From Glandiceps talaboti (Eukaryota > Hemichordata > Enteropneusta > Spengelidae): DNA of 64,000 bases. The position numbers and the translations under genes were made by a program. Location: contig NC_135551.1 in the NCBI RefSeq assembly GCF_964340395.1, forward strand, positions 28,923,380 to 28,987,379. The letters run 5' to 3'. This document shows positions 47,265 to 64,000 of the stretch, in pieces (positions within the stretch are counted from its first letter, which is position 1; each line of letters starts with the position of its first letter). A model generated the notes under the pieces. That model had not been told where the DNA came from, made no database searches, and saw nothing but the letters and a program-made list of their open reading frames with translations.

Positions 47265-48125
47265 GGACGAATGGGTATTGGTGTGAGACAATGGTTGGGT
47301 ATTGGTGTGAGATAATAAATGGGTATTGGTGTGAGATAATAAATGGGTATTGGTGTGAGATGATAAATGGGTATTGGTGTGAGATAATAAATGGGTATTG
47401 GTGTGAGATGATAAATGGGTATTGGTGTGAGATGATAAATGGGTATTGGTCTGAGATGATAAATGGGTATTGGTCTGAGATGATAAATGGGTATTGGTCT
47501 GAGATGATAAATGGGTATTGGTCTGAGATGATAAATGGGTATTGGTCTGAGATGATAAATGGGTATTGGTCTGAGATGATAAATGGGTATTGGTCTGAGA
47601 TGATAAATGGGTATTGGTCTGAGATGATATATGGGTATTGGTGTGAGATGATAAATGGGTATTGGTCTGAGATGATAAATGGGTATTGGTCTGAGATAAT
47701 AAAATGGTATTGGTGTGAGATAATAAATGGGTATTGGTATGAGACAATGGTTGGGTATTGGTGTGAGATAATGATGGGTATTGGTGTGAGACAATGGTTG
47801 GGTATTGGTGTGAGATAATAAATGGGTATTGGTATGAGACAATGGTTGGGTATTGGTGTGAGATAATGATGGGTATTGGTCTGAGACAATGGTTGGGTAT
47901 TGGTGTGAGACAATAAATGAGTATTGGTGTGAGACAATGGTTGGGTATTGGTGTGAGATAATGATGGGTATTGGTGTGAGATGATAAATGGGTATTGGTC
48001 TGAGATAATAAATGGGTATTGGTGTGAGATAATGATGGGTATTGGTCTGAGACAATGGTTGGGTATTGGTGTGAGATAATGATGGGTATTGGTGTGAGAC
48101 AATGGTTGGGTATTGGTGTGAGAGA
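47265..48125. repeat. 24-bp minisatellite
   Basis: About 36 units based on GGGTATTGGTSTGAGATRAT plus a 4-base end, with shorter 19-21 bp variants toward the right. It is open on both strands because the unit is eight codons, so the 175-331 residue frames are not evidence of a gene. The middle (47445-47630) is nearly homogeneous, implying recent expansion. Confidence 0.93.
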
Positions 48126-48681
48126 ATGAATGTGAGACAATGACTACAAAGATCGCAAAAATATTTAATTACGAATTTGATAAGTATGACGTCAGATGAC
48201 TTTGCGATGGGAGTGTACATGTGCCAAATATTGACGTCACAGCAACAGCCAATACTCCATCCAAATTACACAAACGAGTACAAAACAAACATCTGGGGAA
48301 GTAAGGCACTTGTAGCAGCAGTATTTCTCTTTAAGCACAAGCCTCTCGAGATCTCCTAAGCTAGTCTGATTTGCTAATGTGTATAACACTACAACCAAGA
48401 TCAAAGTTGTGTTCAAATATACAATTTATACAACATCATTATGATTGTACCAACTGTATATTCATGTTCATTTGAGGGCCTGTGTGCCTATTCGTGAGTT
48501 TGTATTATTTATTTATTGCATGAGTGTACCTACAACAGTGCTTCATAAAAGTGATAATCAGTCAAGGTAATTACCAGACATAAAAATTTCCATACGAAAA
48601 ACAGTTTAGTGTTATCCCTGGCCAGATAACAAACACAAAGTCTAACATTGTTTTTCAAAACAATGTATTCACCAAACAAAC

Positions 48682-48897
48682 ATGTCTGTGAGTATTACAC
48701 TCTGTCTGGGCCTAATACTATCATTGATGCATGTTACACATGCTTTCAATTACACTTCCACAAAGCGACAGAGTCAAAGGGGAAAATTCATCGTCGCAAA
48801 CCACGGCCTCTTTTACGGCACAGTCTCGTTATTTCGAAGTGTAGCGGAAGAAATAACAGCTCTGGTTTGCGGGAATGGGAAAATTACAATTGGATGA
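48682..48897 (+). CDS. Small ORF with a signal peptide, 71 aa (uncertain)
   Basis: ATG with A at -3, then MSVSITLCLGLILSLMHVTHA, which looks like a good signal peptide. It is followed by a 50-residue tail with a basic patch (KRQSQRGK), one sequon and one Cys. I recognise no family. The frame could be a real short secreted peptide, a first exon reading past its donor, or chance. It lies 350 bases upstream of the transporter on the same strand. Low confidence. Confidence 0.25.
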   Translation: MSVSITLCLGLILSLMHVTHAFNYTSTKRQSQRGKFIVANHGLFYGTVSLFRSVAEEITALVCGNGKITIG

Positions 48898-49244
48898 ATT
48901 ATAATGATGTTGCGTACACTACGTACTTTCCACACAACTTTGATCTAGGTTGTATTTTAGAGAGGTCGCGCGATGCGGATTTAGTGAAAATATTTTCCTG
49001 GGTCTCTGTACACGTAGAAATGCAGATGAAATAAAACCAGCCTTCCCCCTTTTCCCCTTTTAACAGACTTAATCATTCCATTAATAGCATCATTTGATGA
49101 CTATTTCATATACAACAATAAACATTGTCTATTAACATGTCCATACAGCCGATCTCAAATTCCGTTTAGACACGTCAAACTTCAGTGAAGTTCATTGAAC
49201 CATATCTGAAAACGACTGTCATCACTGTGGTCATTGCTGGTAAC

Positions 49245-50312
49245 ATGGAGCCTGAATTAAGTGAATCTAGATGGTTATTCTCCACACAAGACGCGAGTAA
49301 TACACAGTCCAACAGTAATGATAGATTTGGAACCGGATTATCTTCGATCTACAGGAGGTTTCGTCAAGTTATGGGAGTATTACTTGCTTTAGCCTGTGGC
49401 TTATCCTACGGAACAGCAATTTACATAACGAGTTATATCTCAGGCAACGGAGTGTCACCAATTCAACAAAACGTATTGGCATATGGAACTGTATTTATTG
49501 CATTTCTACCAGTGGTTATCTTTCAAAAAGTACAACTCCTGTACCCTGATGTAAAACAAACCATCCTTCTTGTAAGCTTTGGCATAATATATTGTCTCCA
49601 AACAATATCAGTCAAATTTTCAGTGGCTATGATTCCAATTGCAGGAAATGCTACTGCAATCAAGATAGCATGTTTTGTCTTTTTCAGTATTATTGGAGAT
49701 TTGGTTTTCTATAAAGACCCTCTACTTCTATCCCAAGTGTTAGCCTCTGTTATAAGTATAGTTGGCGTACTGCTGATCACACATCCGATTTTTCTGTTTG
49801 GATCTTTTGATTCTGGATCAAAGGAAGAAGACTCCACGTCATTTCATATTATCCTGGGTTATTGTTTGGCCTTGGTCTCTGGCGTCATGTTTGCGGCAGT
49901 TTTGCTGATTAGTCGTGGACTTGCCGAAGAAGTATCCGTTCATGCCAGGACATTTTATGCGAGTTTATTAACTGCATTGTTATGTACTATGTTGATAGCC
50001 TGCGGTGTACAAACTTCAGTATGGACAATGTCGCCTAACATAGCATGGAATATCGTGGCATTATGTATTTTCCTTTCCATTGGGACCTATTGCCTTAACT
50101 TTAGTTCACGTGATGAAAAGGCAGCTGTAGTGTCGATTGTAATCACTGTAGAACTTCCAGTGACTTACACATTGCAATACATTGTCAGTGGTGACCATCC
50201 AGTACCCATTGAATTGGCAGGTAGTGTCGTTATTTGTCTTGCAATTTTCGTATTGGTTGGAAATATCGTATGGAAACATTGTAAACCGACACAAGAGAAT
50301 AATACAGTTTAG
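49245..50312 (+). CDS. EamA/SLC35-type ten-TM transporter (intronless)
   Basis: A single-exon frame of 355 aa. The start is the first ATG in frame, with A at -3 and G at +4; the frame upstream has no ATG. Residues about 1-42 are a polar cytosolic leader. About ten hydrophobic segments follow in two EamA-like halves. The first half includes GVLLALACGLSYGTAIYI and ends near VGVLLITHPIFLF. The second begins IILGYCLALVSGVMFAAVL and ends at VVICLAIFVLVGNIVW. The linker between halves is acidic (GSKEEDS). The family moves small metabolites or nucleotide-sugars across internal or plasma membranes by a drug/metabolite-transporter fold. The substrate cannot be read from sequence. Among its relatives the SLC35G/F type is closest in look. 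The lack of introns among intron-rich neighbours suggests a retrocopy or a naturally intronless subfamily. Confidence 0.88.
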   Translation: MEPELSESRWLFSTQDASNTQSNSNDRFGTGLSSIYRRFRQVMGVLLALACGLSYGTAIYITSYISGNGVSPIQQNVLAYGTVFIAFLPVVIFQKVQLLYPDVKQTILLVSFGIIYCLQTISVKFSVAMIPIAGNATAIKIACFVFFSIIGDLVFYKDPLLLSQVLASVISIVGVLLITHPIFLFGSFDSGSKEEDSTSFHIILGYCLALVSGVMFAAVLLISRGLAEEVSVHARTFYASLLTALLCTMLIACGVQTSVWTMSPNIAWNIVALCIFLSIGTYCLNFSSRDEKAAVVSIVITVELPVTYTLQYIVSGDHPVPIELAGSVVICLAIFVLVGNIVWKHCKPTQENNTV

Positions 50313-50896
50313 TAATTTATATAAAGTGTTCACGTCATTATTATCTACTGGAAAATCAGACTGGATACTGATTAATACATGACTAACATGTCATTGAATG
50401 TGTATAATACGACAGATGAGTTAATTTGAGAGCCTCGCTGCTACCATTCTTTTGTGAATGACATGGCTTAAGCCCTGGGGTAACGCTTGAATCATAGGCA
50501 TTTACCCGTATAAACAGTGTGGACATTGTTTGGTAACCCACAATCCCCGAGGAAACATATGTATAATCTCAGATCACTGTAGAGTGTGGTCTGATGTATA
50601 ATCTTGTCATTTTAACCAGTCAACAACAGTCCTTTCTTTCATGCTTTGATGTTAATGTTGATATAAAATCCTATGAAATCAGTGTTAGTTTGACGTTATA
50701 ATGCTCCAAGTATGATTCCGTGGACTATCCCACGAGCTGAGCCACAGACTAGAATTTGTTGTCCGTAGAGTTCATGCGAATATCTCAAGTTGCCACTCTC
50801 ATAGCAGCCATGGGTGTATGTAAAGTAATGTGGGCATTCGACCAGTAGTTAATTTTTTACGAAAAATGTGATCGAAGAATTGCAGCATGAAATGAG

Positions 50897-51115
50897 AAAT
50901 TGGGGGGGGGGGGGGCAAGGCATACCGATTGTTACACAAATGAGCTATAAATAAGAAATTTGGGGGCGAGGCATACGTAATATATCTTGCACAACTAAGC
51001 TAGAAATAAGAAATTTGAGGGGAGGAGGTTCGAATCATACCGAATGTTACACAACTAAGCTAGATATAAGTAAATTTGGGGCGAGGCATGCTGAAAGTTA
51101 CACAATTAAGCTGAA
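50897..51115. repeat. Degenerate tandem repeat, unit about 60 bp, four copies
   Basis: Each copy has a G-rich head (AAATTTGGGG), GAGGCATAC, TTACACAA and AAGCTAGAAATAAG. The copies differ by small indels. Confidence 0.75.
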
Positions 51116-51868
51116 CAGTTTGTATAAGGAGACGGACTTGATTAGCAAGTAGCTATTTTTCTGGTCTCCTTTTACCTACCTCAAAACATGTATCATTTAT
51201 TATGACTACAAATGTAAATTTAATAAGTAGGTAATAAAGAAGAAGAATATATTTCACCATTTCGCCACACACAATTAATTGATTGTGATTATTTAATGTA
51301 GAGTAAATACATGTATGTATATTATTGTTGATAAGTATTGAACTTTGTCTAATGTGTGTATTTCATGCACAGGTTCACCCCAAGTTGTGTACTTTCACCA
51401 CTTCTGTATATTTTCAATTTGTATAACGATAATTAGCCAATATTATGATAGTGTTACGGGTCACAGATCTAAATTATATCCATTCAGGATATTTTGGTAA
51501 TTTTCATCGTGTACTCTATATTGAAGTCAAAAAACTTTGTACATACAGTGACATTCCGTTGCGTAACAACAAAACCGAACAACAACGTTTCAATAGCACA
51601 GCAAATCTAGAAAAGTATGAGACGCTCATCCTAAAATGTAATTTATCTCCGTATTACCACACCCCTCACTATTCATTATTTGCATTATACCCTATGTTAA
51701 TTAAATTGATTGTTTCTTGATTTTGTTTACAGTTGTAGTTATTATATTCTTTTTAAAGTGGAAATGTTTCTGTTTTAATTTGTTATGTCTGATTTTTTCA
51801 TTCACTGCAGCTGTGGCACAAAGAATTGCCTATTCGGGAGACAATAAACCTGAGTTGTGTTATGTGGG

Positions 51869-51914
51869 TTGTGTTGTGTTGTGTTGTGTTGTGTTGTGTT
51901 GTGTTGTGTTGTGT
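51869..51914. repeat. (TTGTG)n microsatellite
   Basis: About nine pentanucleotide units. Confidence 0.9.
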
Positions 51915-52989
51915 TCTGTTGTAATGTAATTTTGAGTGGTACAATCTCACAATTTTATAGTTTTCTTTCATCTTTTAACACCGTGACGATGCCTTTGTAT
52001 ACATGGCCTTTTCAGACGAACAATTTCTGGAATCTGGACTACATTATGTAAGTAGCTTTGCTTGTGTTTAATTCAATCAACAATAAACCCCGTTTAATAG
52101 AGGCAAATTTGATTGATGACCGTCCTTGAAAACCATTGTACATTTATTTAAATTGCCATTTAACAGAAGTCTACAGAACATACAGGTAAAACTGCATACA
52201 AAGTAAAAAATAGAATTGTCAAAAGGATTGAACATGGCTGTTGTATCGACTTTTCCCATGATTCATTGCTCCAAAACTGTATCTTAGTCAAAAGTAGGAA
52301 AAGGGTATTGTGAAGACGTTATCAAAGTATTTTACTCAAAGATATTTCTTCTTATTTAATCGTTGCCAAATTCAAAATTATGCAAATTTGAGGTGTAAAA
52401 TTCCAAAATTTCGCTTGGAAGGCACATGTTTTAGATTTAACGCTATCAAATTACCCAAGAAAAGTTGTCTTTTGGTTTTTACCCAAGATGCTGACAAGAC
52501 TATTTTTTTCTGAAATTGGAACTGGACTATATAACGACTTCGACCAACGAAAGTCGGTGACACTGTTTGAGTCGAAGCCGCGTATATATAACAACTTATG
52601 CACAGGATATAATAGAGCCAAGGCCTAATTATAGTTCGTTGACGTTGTATTAATACCACAAAGTGAAATACTCACTTACAACAATAAACAGAAAACGATG
52701 TGTTCTAACTTTCTCTAATTTTCATATACTAGTGCAAGAGTACTATAGGGTCATCACATGAACAGTATATAGTTCTACATATATAGAAACATAGTAAAGT
52801 GTCACCAATTAAATTCTTTCTTCTTTTCTTCTTTTTTTGCCCTCCGTCTGTGTGCGAGAAGGTTTGTCAGTACTGACAGTAGATTTTGAAGGGAAAAAAC
52901 CCTCAAAATTTCTGCAGAAGGCAGTATTTTTAATATACTATTGTAAATAGAAAGATCATACGAAAAATCTTCAGAATAATTGATACTTC

Positions 52990-53130
52990 GATAGTACAGG
53001 TTCTCGTATTAGGACAGTTTTGGTTAACCCGTCCGTTCTATTGTCCGAGTCGTAGCCGACGACAAGGTAACTTATGAGTTAACCAAAACTGTCCTAATAA
53101 GAACAGTAAATGGCCGAGAACGTACCTGTA
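52990..53130. repeat. Inverted repeat, arms about 30 bp
   Basis: Left arm about 53008-53033 (ATTAGGACAGTTTTGGTTAAC) and right arm about 53075-53100 are reverse complements. GTTCTCG / CGAGAAC and CAGGT / ACCTG extend the symmetry outward with gaps. The loop contains GTCCGAGTCGTAGCCGACGA. It may be a small foldback element. Confidence 0.65.
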
Positions 53131-53654
53131 CTGTTGTAACGAAGTTTGAATTCAACGAGTTCAAAGTTTAGGTTTTTCACCAGAACTTGAGTCAACCTTG
53201 TTATCTACAGGCCTGTTATGTAACCTCTTACCCATTATCATGTTAATTACAAAAAAAAATCACTATAGAAATTTCATACCGCACATCTCGGTCAAATAAT
53301 CCGATATTTTCCCCAAAAGTTTAGTGTGAAATCCACGAACCTGACAAGGACTCGTTCTGTAATTAAAAAAATATGACAGTCTCAAATCGAGCAATATTTC
53401 AATTTACGCATCCGTAGTTCGTAACCCTGGTGCACATACGCATTGTCAAGTCATCAATGAACAAATCCTATATCATATGTCAGCTTTCGTAATATCTGTG
53501 CAACCAGAAATATTTTGAATTTTACATCGCTCTGTCCACCGAAAGCTGCATGCTGTATACATTTAACAGACGTATTCTAGGAAGTAACAATACTTTAATT
53601 CGAATCTGCATTGACTCGGATGCATACTTTCTCTCAAACTTTTGGAGAAAGTAT

Positions 53655-53750
53655 AGGAGTGTCACTTGGTGAAGTGAAGTGGTTATAGAGTATGTCTTTG
53701 GATAGATAGGTAGAGAACTCAGAAGTACTGTGTTCGAGACCAGCAGAGGT
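53655..53750 (+). mobile_element. tRNA-like SINE head
   Basis: AGTGGTTATAGAG resembles a pol III A box and TGTTCGAGACC, about 50 bases later, a B box (GTTCGANNC). Spacing and order fit a tRNA-derived SINE. No cloverleaf with paired acceptor ends is seen, so a functional tRNA is not claimed. Confidence 0.4.
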
Positions 53751-53806
53751 AAGGGCGATTTTTAACACACCGACACTTTATTTACAGAATGACAGGTGCA
53801 TAAGGC

Positions 53807-54025
53807 CACAGGGGCGTGTAATATTTCATAGATTGTTGTTTTCCAGGTCTACAGACTAAATATAACAACCTTTTGATTAATATATATTCCTACATGTAAG
53901 GGGAAGAGACGTAGTATAGAGATTGATACATTTGTAGCAGCAAGATTCGTATGATATTTTCCTAAGAAAACGACATTCTAAGCAATAAGTAAACAACAAT
54001 CTATGAAATATTACACGCTCCTGTG
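53807..54025. mobile_element. Non-autonomous hAT-type MITE with 8-bp target duplication
   Basis: The left terminal repeat (53807-53840) and the inverted right repeat (53992-54025) match over 34 bases with one mismatch, beginning CACAGGRGCGTG. The element is 219 bp and flanked on both sides by CATAAGGC (53799-53806 and 54026-54033). An 8-bp duplication and a CA-GG terminal pattern are typical of hAT. No transposase is encoded, so it would need a helper in trans. Confidence 0.85.
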
Positions 54026-54033
54026 CATAAGGC

Positions 54034-54797
54034 GTGGTAGCACAGTGTTAGGCAGGGAAGCACATGTTGATTGCATTGCTGTAACAGTGGGGACAGCGCC
54101 ATAGAAATTATAAATACGGACTTGTTTCAGTCATGGAACACTTTAAATTTCCGTTTGTGTAAAAACTGTCCCGTTAACTAAAAAAGTGTCCACTAAATGA
54201 AATTGAGAGCACAGTTAAAACAATGGGGAAGAGTCGAAAAGGAGTATAACTGTACATGTATCTAAATAGTTCTTTAAGACAATAAACAATTTTGATTTTG
54301 ACATTTATATTTCATCAGTGTTGTAGATTTAGGTACAAACAGAGAATGAAAGTAAAGTGAATTTTACATGACATATGCATTGTGGTTTTTTTCTGTGTTT
54401 GTTTTGTTTTGGTGTTTTCCCCAAGGGGAAATTCGAGGACGACAAAGTATTTAAGTGATGGAGCCTAACATAGTTTAGTGTACATACCCGTTTGTATATG
54501 TACAGGTAATATAAGCTATATAGCTAGTTAGTCATGTGTTTATGGTATTTTCATTTATTCACTCATACTTTGTTCTATTTATGCTGTTTTGTTTGTTTAC
54601 TTGATTTTGGTTGTTTTATTTGTTTCTAAATGGTTACTGGACTCCTGTGGTTTGAACCATGTTGACTCAGTAGTACATCCATGGGGGGGGGGGGGGGTGT
54701 AACCGAGACAAATACATACATGTGCACGAAATCAAAACTAGTATCAAAACTTACCAGAATTTTGAACGCATGCGCGTTGTCGATGAGAACTTTTAAG
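54034..54797. other. 5' flank of the short-chain dehydrogenase gene
   Basis: No element recognised except a G run near 54683-54699. It should contain the promoter of the gene starting at 54798; no TATA box is evident close to the ATG. Confidence 0.4.
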
Positions 54798-60846
<6,049 letters not shown>

Positions 60847-61288
60847 CACGATAACATGATAACATCCTAAATTTAGTGATGTTGGATCTAGTATTTTGGT
60901 CATAATAATGATGTCACAATCACTTGATAAGTATTATATTGACTTAAATACCACCATTACTTGAGATGGTTATCTCTATGTTTTTATTCATGTTGATGGA
61001 TGATTATTTAGAAATAATACATGGACTCACTGTCTTTTTTTAGTGTTGTCAATTTCATGCAAGCCTTGCAAGCTTGTGAGATCAGGAACCAAGTGAATGT
61101 AATAGGTTTTAGATGTCAGTGTTATTCTGGGTTGTTTGAAGTTCATCAAACCATGTGTGTGAAAACATACTAAATTATTGCAGTGATCTTGACATAGAGG
61201 TTGTTTGGGAACACATTACAACAATATATGTTGTTCTGTATATTGAAGTAAGTTATGTTTGTATTTAGCTTGATGGATAATGAAAAAT

Positions 61289-61289
<1 letters not shown>

Positions 61290-61325
<36 letters not shown>
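61290..61325. repeat. (AAC)n microsatellite
   Basis: Trinucleotide tract with one ATC interruption. Confidence 0.9.
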
Positions 61326-61827
61326 GAAACATATTAGGAAATTTGATAACAAATCGATATACATATATCAAGCTTCGGGAAGTCATATATCAATGAACGG
61401 GATTTGTAACAGATACAATGAACGTCATCACCCTGTTTAGTGTCGGTGCAGAATGGCAAGCTCCCTAGTAAGTAAATCATTTGCATAATAATTTAATTTT
61501 GAAATGTCATTGAAGAGGTCCATTTAATACATACATGATGAAGATTACTGAATGGAATTTGTCAGCAAACACCAATCAACATTTTGTGTGGCCTTAGACT
61601 AAAAATGTTGACAACAAAAAGTCCAGTGTTACAGATTGACAACTGACATTTGATTTTGATTTTGATAACTGCCATTGTAATTCAAAACTCAGTTGTACAT
61701 AAATTAGACTAAGAAAACACAACCAGCAGAAATTAGTAGGAAATGGCGTCTTCATAAGCAAGTAATCGTTATTGCAAATGAAAACTGACTTACTTTGTCT
61801 TTGGAATAGTTCACTGTAAGTAGTTGT

Positions 61828-62079
61828 AATAGGGAACTTGCGAACCCGCCATGTTGAATGTTGCATCATGGGAAATGTGATAATAAATACTAATCAGTTA
61901 GTATTGTAAACAATGTTATTAAATTGTTTATAACCACGAATGATCAATTCATATTTAGCTTGACCAGTGTGGGTGGTTTATTTCATCGGTAACTCCAGAT
62001 AAGATATTACGATAACCACAGATAATCCCATAGTCCTTTGTGTCTGAGCATGCTCAGTCTGGATTGCAAGTTCCCTATT
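61828..62079. mobile_element. Possible MITE with short terminal inverted repeats
   Basis: AATAGGGAACTTGC at 61828-61841 is exactly reverse-complemented at 62066-62079. The interior has a palindrome TGAGCATGCTCA at 62045-62056. No certain target duplication. Confidence 0.4.
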
Positions 62080-63124
62080 GTGTGTCAATGCCATGGGCAG
62101 TAGTTTAGTATTCAATGCATAATTGGTACATAGTAAAATACTATGTTATGGTCAATTGAAATATAGATGACGTAAAATATTATAATTGGTAATCTTATTT
62201 CATTTTTATTTTCAGTCTGAATTGACAAACATTCATAGCAAATGGGAAGTTAAGACAGCTTTTAAAATTTTGAGACAATAAAAGGAATAATACAATAATT
62301 GTTTTAGTTTCTTTCTTTCAATTTATTTTATCTTTTTAATTAATTGTTTTTATTTTTGAAAAAAAATATTGCTTCGACTCGAAACGAAATGTCTGTCAGA
62401 ATACCTCTTCTGTGATAGTTTGATGAAATATTTACAGACATACATGCATATAAATAACAAAAATACAACGAATTTCTTTTCTTTTTTATTTTAAATGTTT
62501 ATAAAAAATGTTAAAGGGTTGGCGGCATAAACTAGGGTGGGTCGGATCGGAAAAATATTTTTTTATTTTGCCATCGATAAAAAGAATTTTATTTTGGTGT
62601 CCGTTTTCTGGATGAAGAACACATGGAAAAATCCTGCTATTTTCACACGTCTGCTTGAAGTTATAAAGTGTCACGTCACCATCATAAATGTAAAACAGTA
62701 AATAGTATATATCCATATACGAATGGAAAGGGGTTTCCCAAGTCAGGTTCTGCATAAAAAGTGACGTATCTTTGACCCACAACTAATTACCATATAACGC
62801 GATCGAGAAACATTTGCATGGTATAATTGCCTCCACTATCCCAGGTGTCCATAATATATTAACCATGGATGGCTAAGATCAAACGGAGACAAGATAAATT
62901 GGCGTCCCTTTCGTTCATGACATCGACAATCCAGCAATGCTGGTGAATTTTTGGGATGAAATATTGACTAGTACTAGTGTTGCATTCTGTTCTTCCATCA
63001 AATAAAAACGTTACATGCATTATTCATGGTCCTTTACTAGTACGCGGATTGGTTCGGTGGTTTCTACACATGTATGTACACGTGGAGCTGAAAGTGGTCC
63101 TGGACGGGTCAAAAGTCAGTTAGC

Positions 63125-63215
<91 letters not shown>

Positions 63216-63217
63216 TT
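63125..63217. repeat. (TTTA)n microsatellite, LINE tail
   Basis: About 23 units. On the minus strand this is (TAAA)n directly following the 3' UTR of the LINE relic at 63218-63992. Confidence 0.95.
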
Positions 63218-63992
63218 ACACCTTTGCAACGGTACATAAAAAGTTATTAAATAAGATAAAATATACAGACACAGAACAAATACCCAAGACAATACAATCA
63301 AACAAAGCAACAAGAAACAAAGAATGGCACTCCCCTGTCAAATTGCATTCTTACTTAATATGTCAATAACTCTTAGTGACTCAAACTGGAATTTCGTCTA
63401 TCCCATAACGAACTTATGAATGTTTTTGTCAACTTTGTGACCTTTTCCCCAAGGGCATGGTTGACCTCCCATAAAGCCGTACTAAAAAGAATATTGAATT
63501 TAAAGTTCAGACCCCGAGAATGAAATTTACTACATACATTGTCATCACCGAAGTTTACAAATGTTTCATTTAAATGCAAGAAAAATGTATTTCTTATGTC
63601 GAGAGAAACTGGACTTATAAAAAGAAAGTGATAAATATCTTCTTTCCCTCTCGAGCAGAGTTTACAATCTCCAGACCCTTTATAATTTGTCCAATTTACT
63701 TTATTCCCTTCTATTTCAATGGAATTAGATCTGACTTTAAAGTAAAGTGAGGTGCTATGGTGATCCTCCAAATTATTTACATAGTTTTCTCTTCTGTTAT
63801 CATTTTCACCCAAGAATAGTGTTCTAAAAACTTAAAATTGTTTATGTTACGTTTAAATGATACCATCTCATTGAGGTTACTAATGGATTTATAACTATTT
63901 ATCCAATTTGTACTTGTTGGTTGTGTGGATCCATATATATGGTCTAGCCCGTTCTGCGTGAGGATATAATATACTTGCATTACAACTATCAC
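63218..63992 (-). pseudogene. LINE 3' end relic (minus strand)
   Basis: Two minus-strand frames overlap with a shift near 63780-63810. The downstream one (63813-63373) reads DHHSTSLYFKVRSNSI, then CKLCSRGKEDIYHFLF, then IRNTFFLHLNE. This is the Cys/His-type tail of LINE ORF2. The 3' UTR leads into a (TAAA)n tail at 63125. The 5' portion lies beyond or is missing at the window edge. Confidence 0.7.
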
Positions 63993-64000
63993 AGTCGTTG

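Larger units (their letters stand above)
50313..52980. other. Spacer downstream of the transporter
   Basis: Contains the transporter's 3' flank, a degenerate tandem repeat at 50897-51115 and a (TTGTG)n tract at 51869-51914. No exon supported. Confidence 0.5.
60847..63124. other. 3' flank of the SDR gene
   Basis: Probable 3' UTR at the start; the nearest clear AATAAA is at 62277-62282, far from the stop. It includes (AAC)n at 61290-61325, an inverted repeat pair at 61828/62066 and a MITE-related stretch at 62517-62553. No exon supported. Confidence 0.45.

Noticed and set aside
47169-48220. Large frames of 323, 331 and 283 codons on the minus strand
   Set aside because: They are translations of the 24-bp minisatellite.
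48648-49034. 128-codon plus-strand frame overlapping the small secreted-peptide candidate
   Set aside because: No domain, signal or splice support, and it overlaps a better-started frame.
51020-51050. GGTTCGAATCA as a tRNA B box
   Set aside because: It occurs in one copy of a degenerate tandem repeat with no A box or cloverleaf.
62486-62782. 98-codon minus-strand frame
   Set aside because: It overlaps MITE-related repeat sequence and has no recognisable motif.

Overview
This is eukaryotic, AT-rich, intron-rich DNA from an animal. Genes carry GT-AG introns with consistent phases. The families seen (a somatomedin-B class B GPCR, a claudin-like tetraspan protein, a mitochondrial-clan cytochrome P450) are metazoan. 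The intron and spacer DNA is full of (GTAT)n, (AT)n, (CAGA)n and (AC)n tracts, Penelope-like and LINE relics and MITEs. That texture fits a marine invertebrate such as a lancelet, hemichordate, mollusc or annelid. The sequence alone does not let me name the species.

Layout. 1-14555 (minus strand): two tandem paralogues of a secreted alpha/beta-hydrolase. The downstream copy runs off the left edge. The upstream copy is complete, with 7 exons and 521 aa. All shared intron positions and phases are identical. 14556-20220: spacer with LINE relics, two of them facing each other tail to tail. 20224-23239 (plus): a two-exon, 755-aa seven-TM receptor with an N-terminal somatomedin-B domain. 23700-26790: trinucleotide repeats and a large 27-bp minisatellite. 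26790-30939: no gene seen. 30940-34306 (minus): first and last exons of a claudin-like membrane protein, middle exon not found. 36834-44034 (minus): a complete 9-exon, 530-aa mitochondrial-type P450, with a 49-bp minisatellite just upstream of its start. 47265-48125: a 24-bp minisatellite. 49245-50312 (plus): an intronless, 355-aa EamA/SLC35-type transporter. 52990-54033: an inverted repeat, a tRNA-like SINE head and a sharply delimited hAT-type MITE. 54798-60846 (plus): a complete 9-exon, 259-aa short-chain dehydrogenase/reductase. 63125-63992: a LINE 3' end with a (TTTA)n tail.

The protein genes look like independent neighbours, apart from the tandem hydrolase pair. No operon or obvious pathway links them. 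The main less expected observations are a small hairpin motif (TGANNAA, a stem-loop, then GAAA or a degenerate form) recurring in introns of unrelated genes near Penelope-like debris, a splice donor embedded in a (GTAT)n tract, a P450 with His in place of the usual I-helix acid, and a minisatellite carrying forkhead-like sites upstream of that P450.
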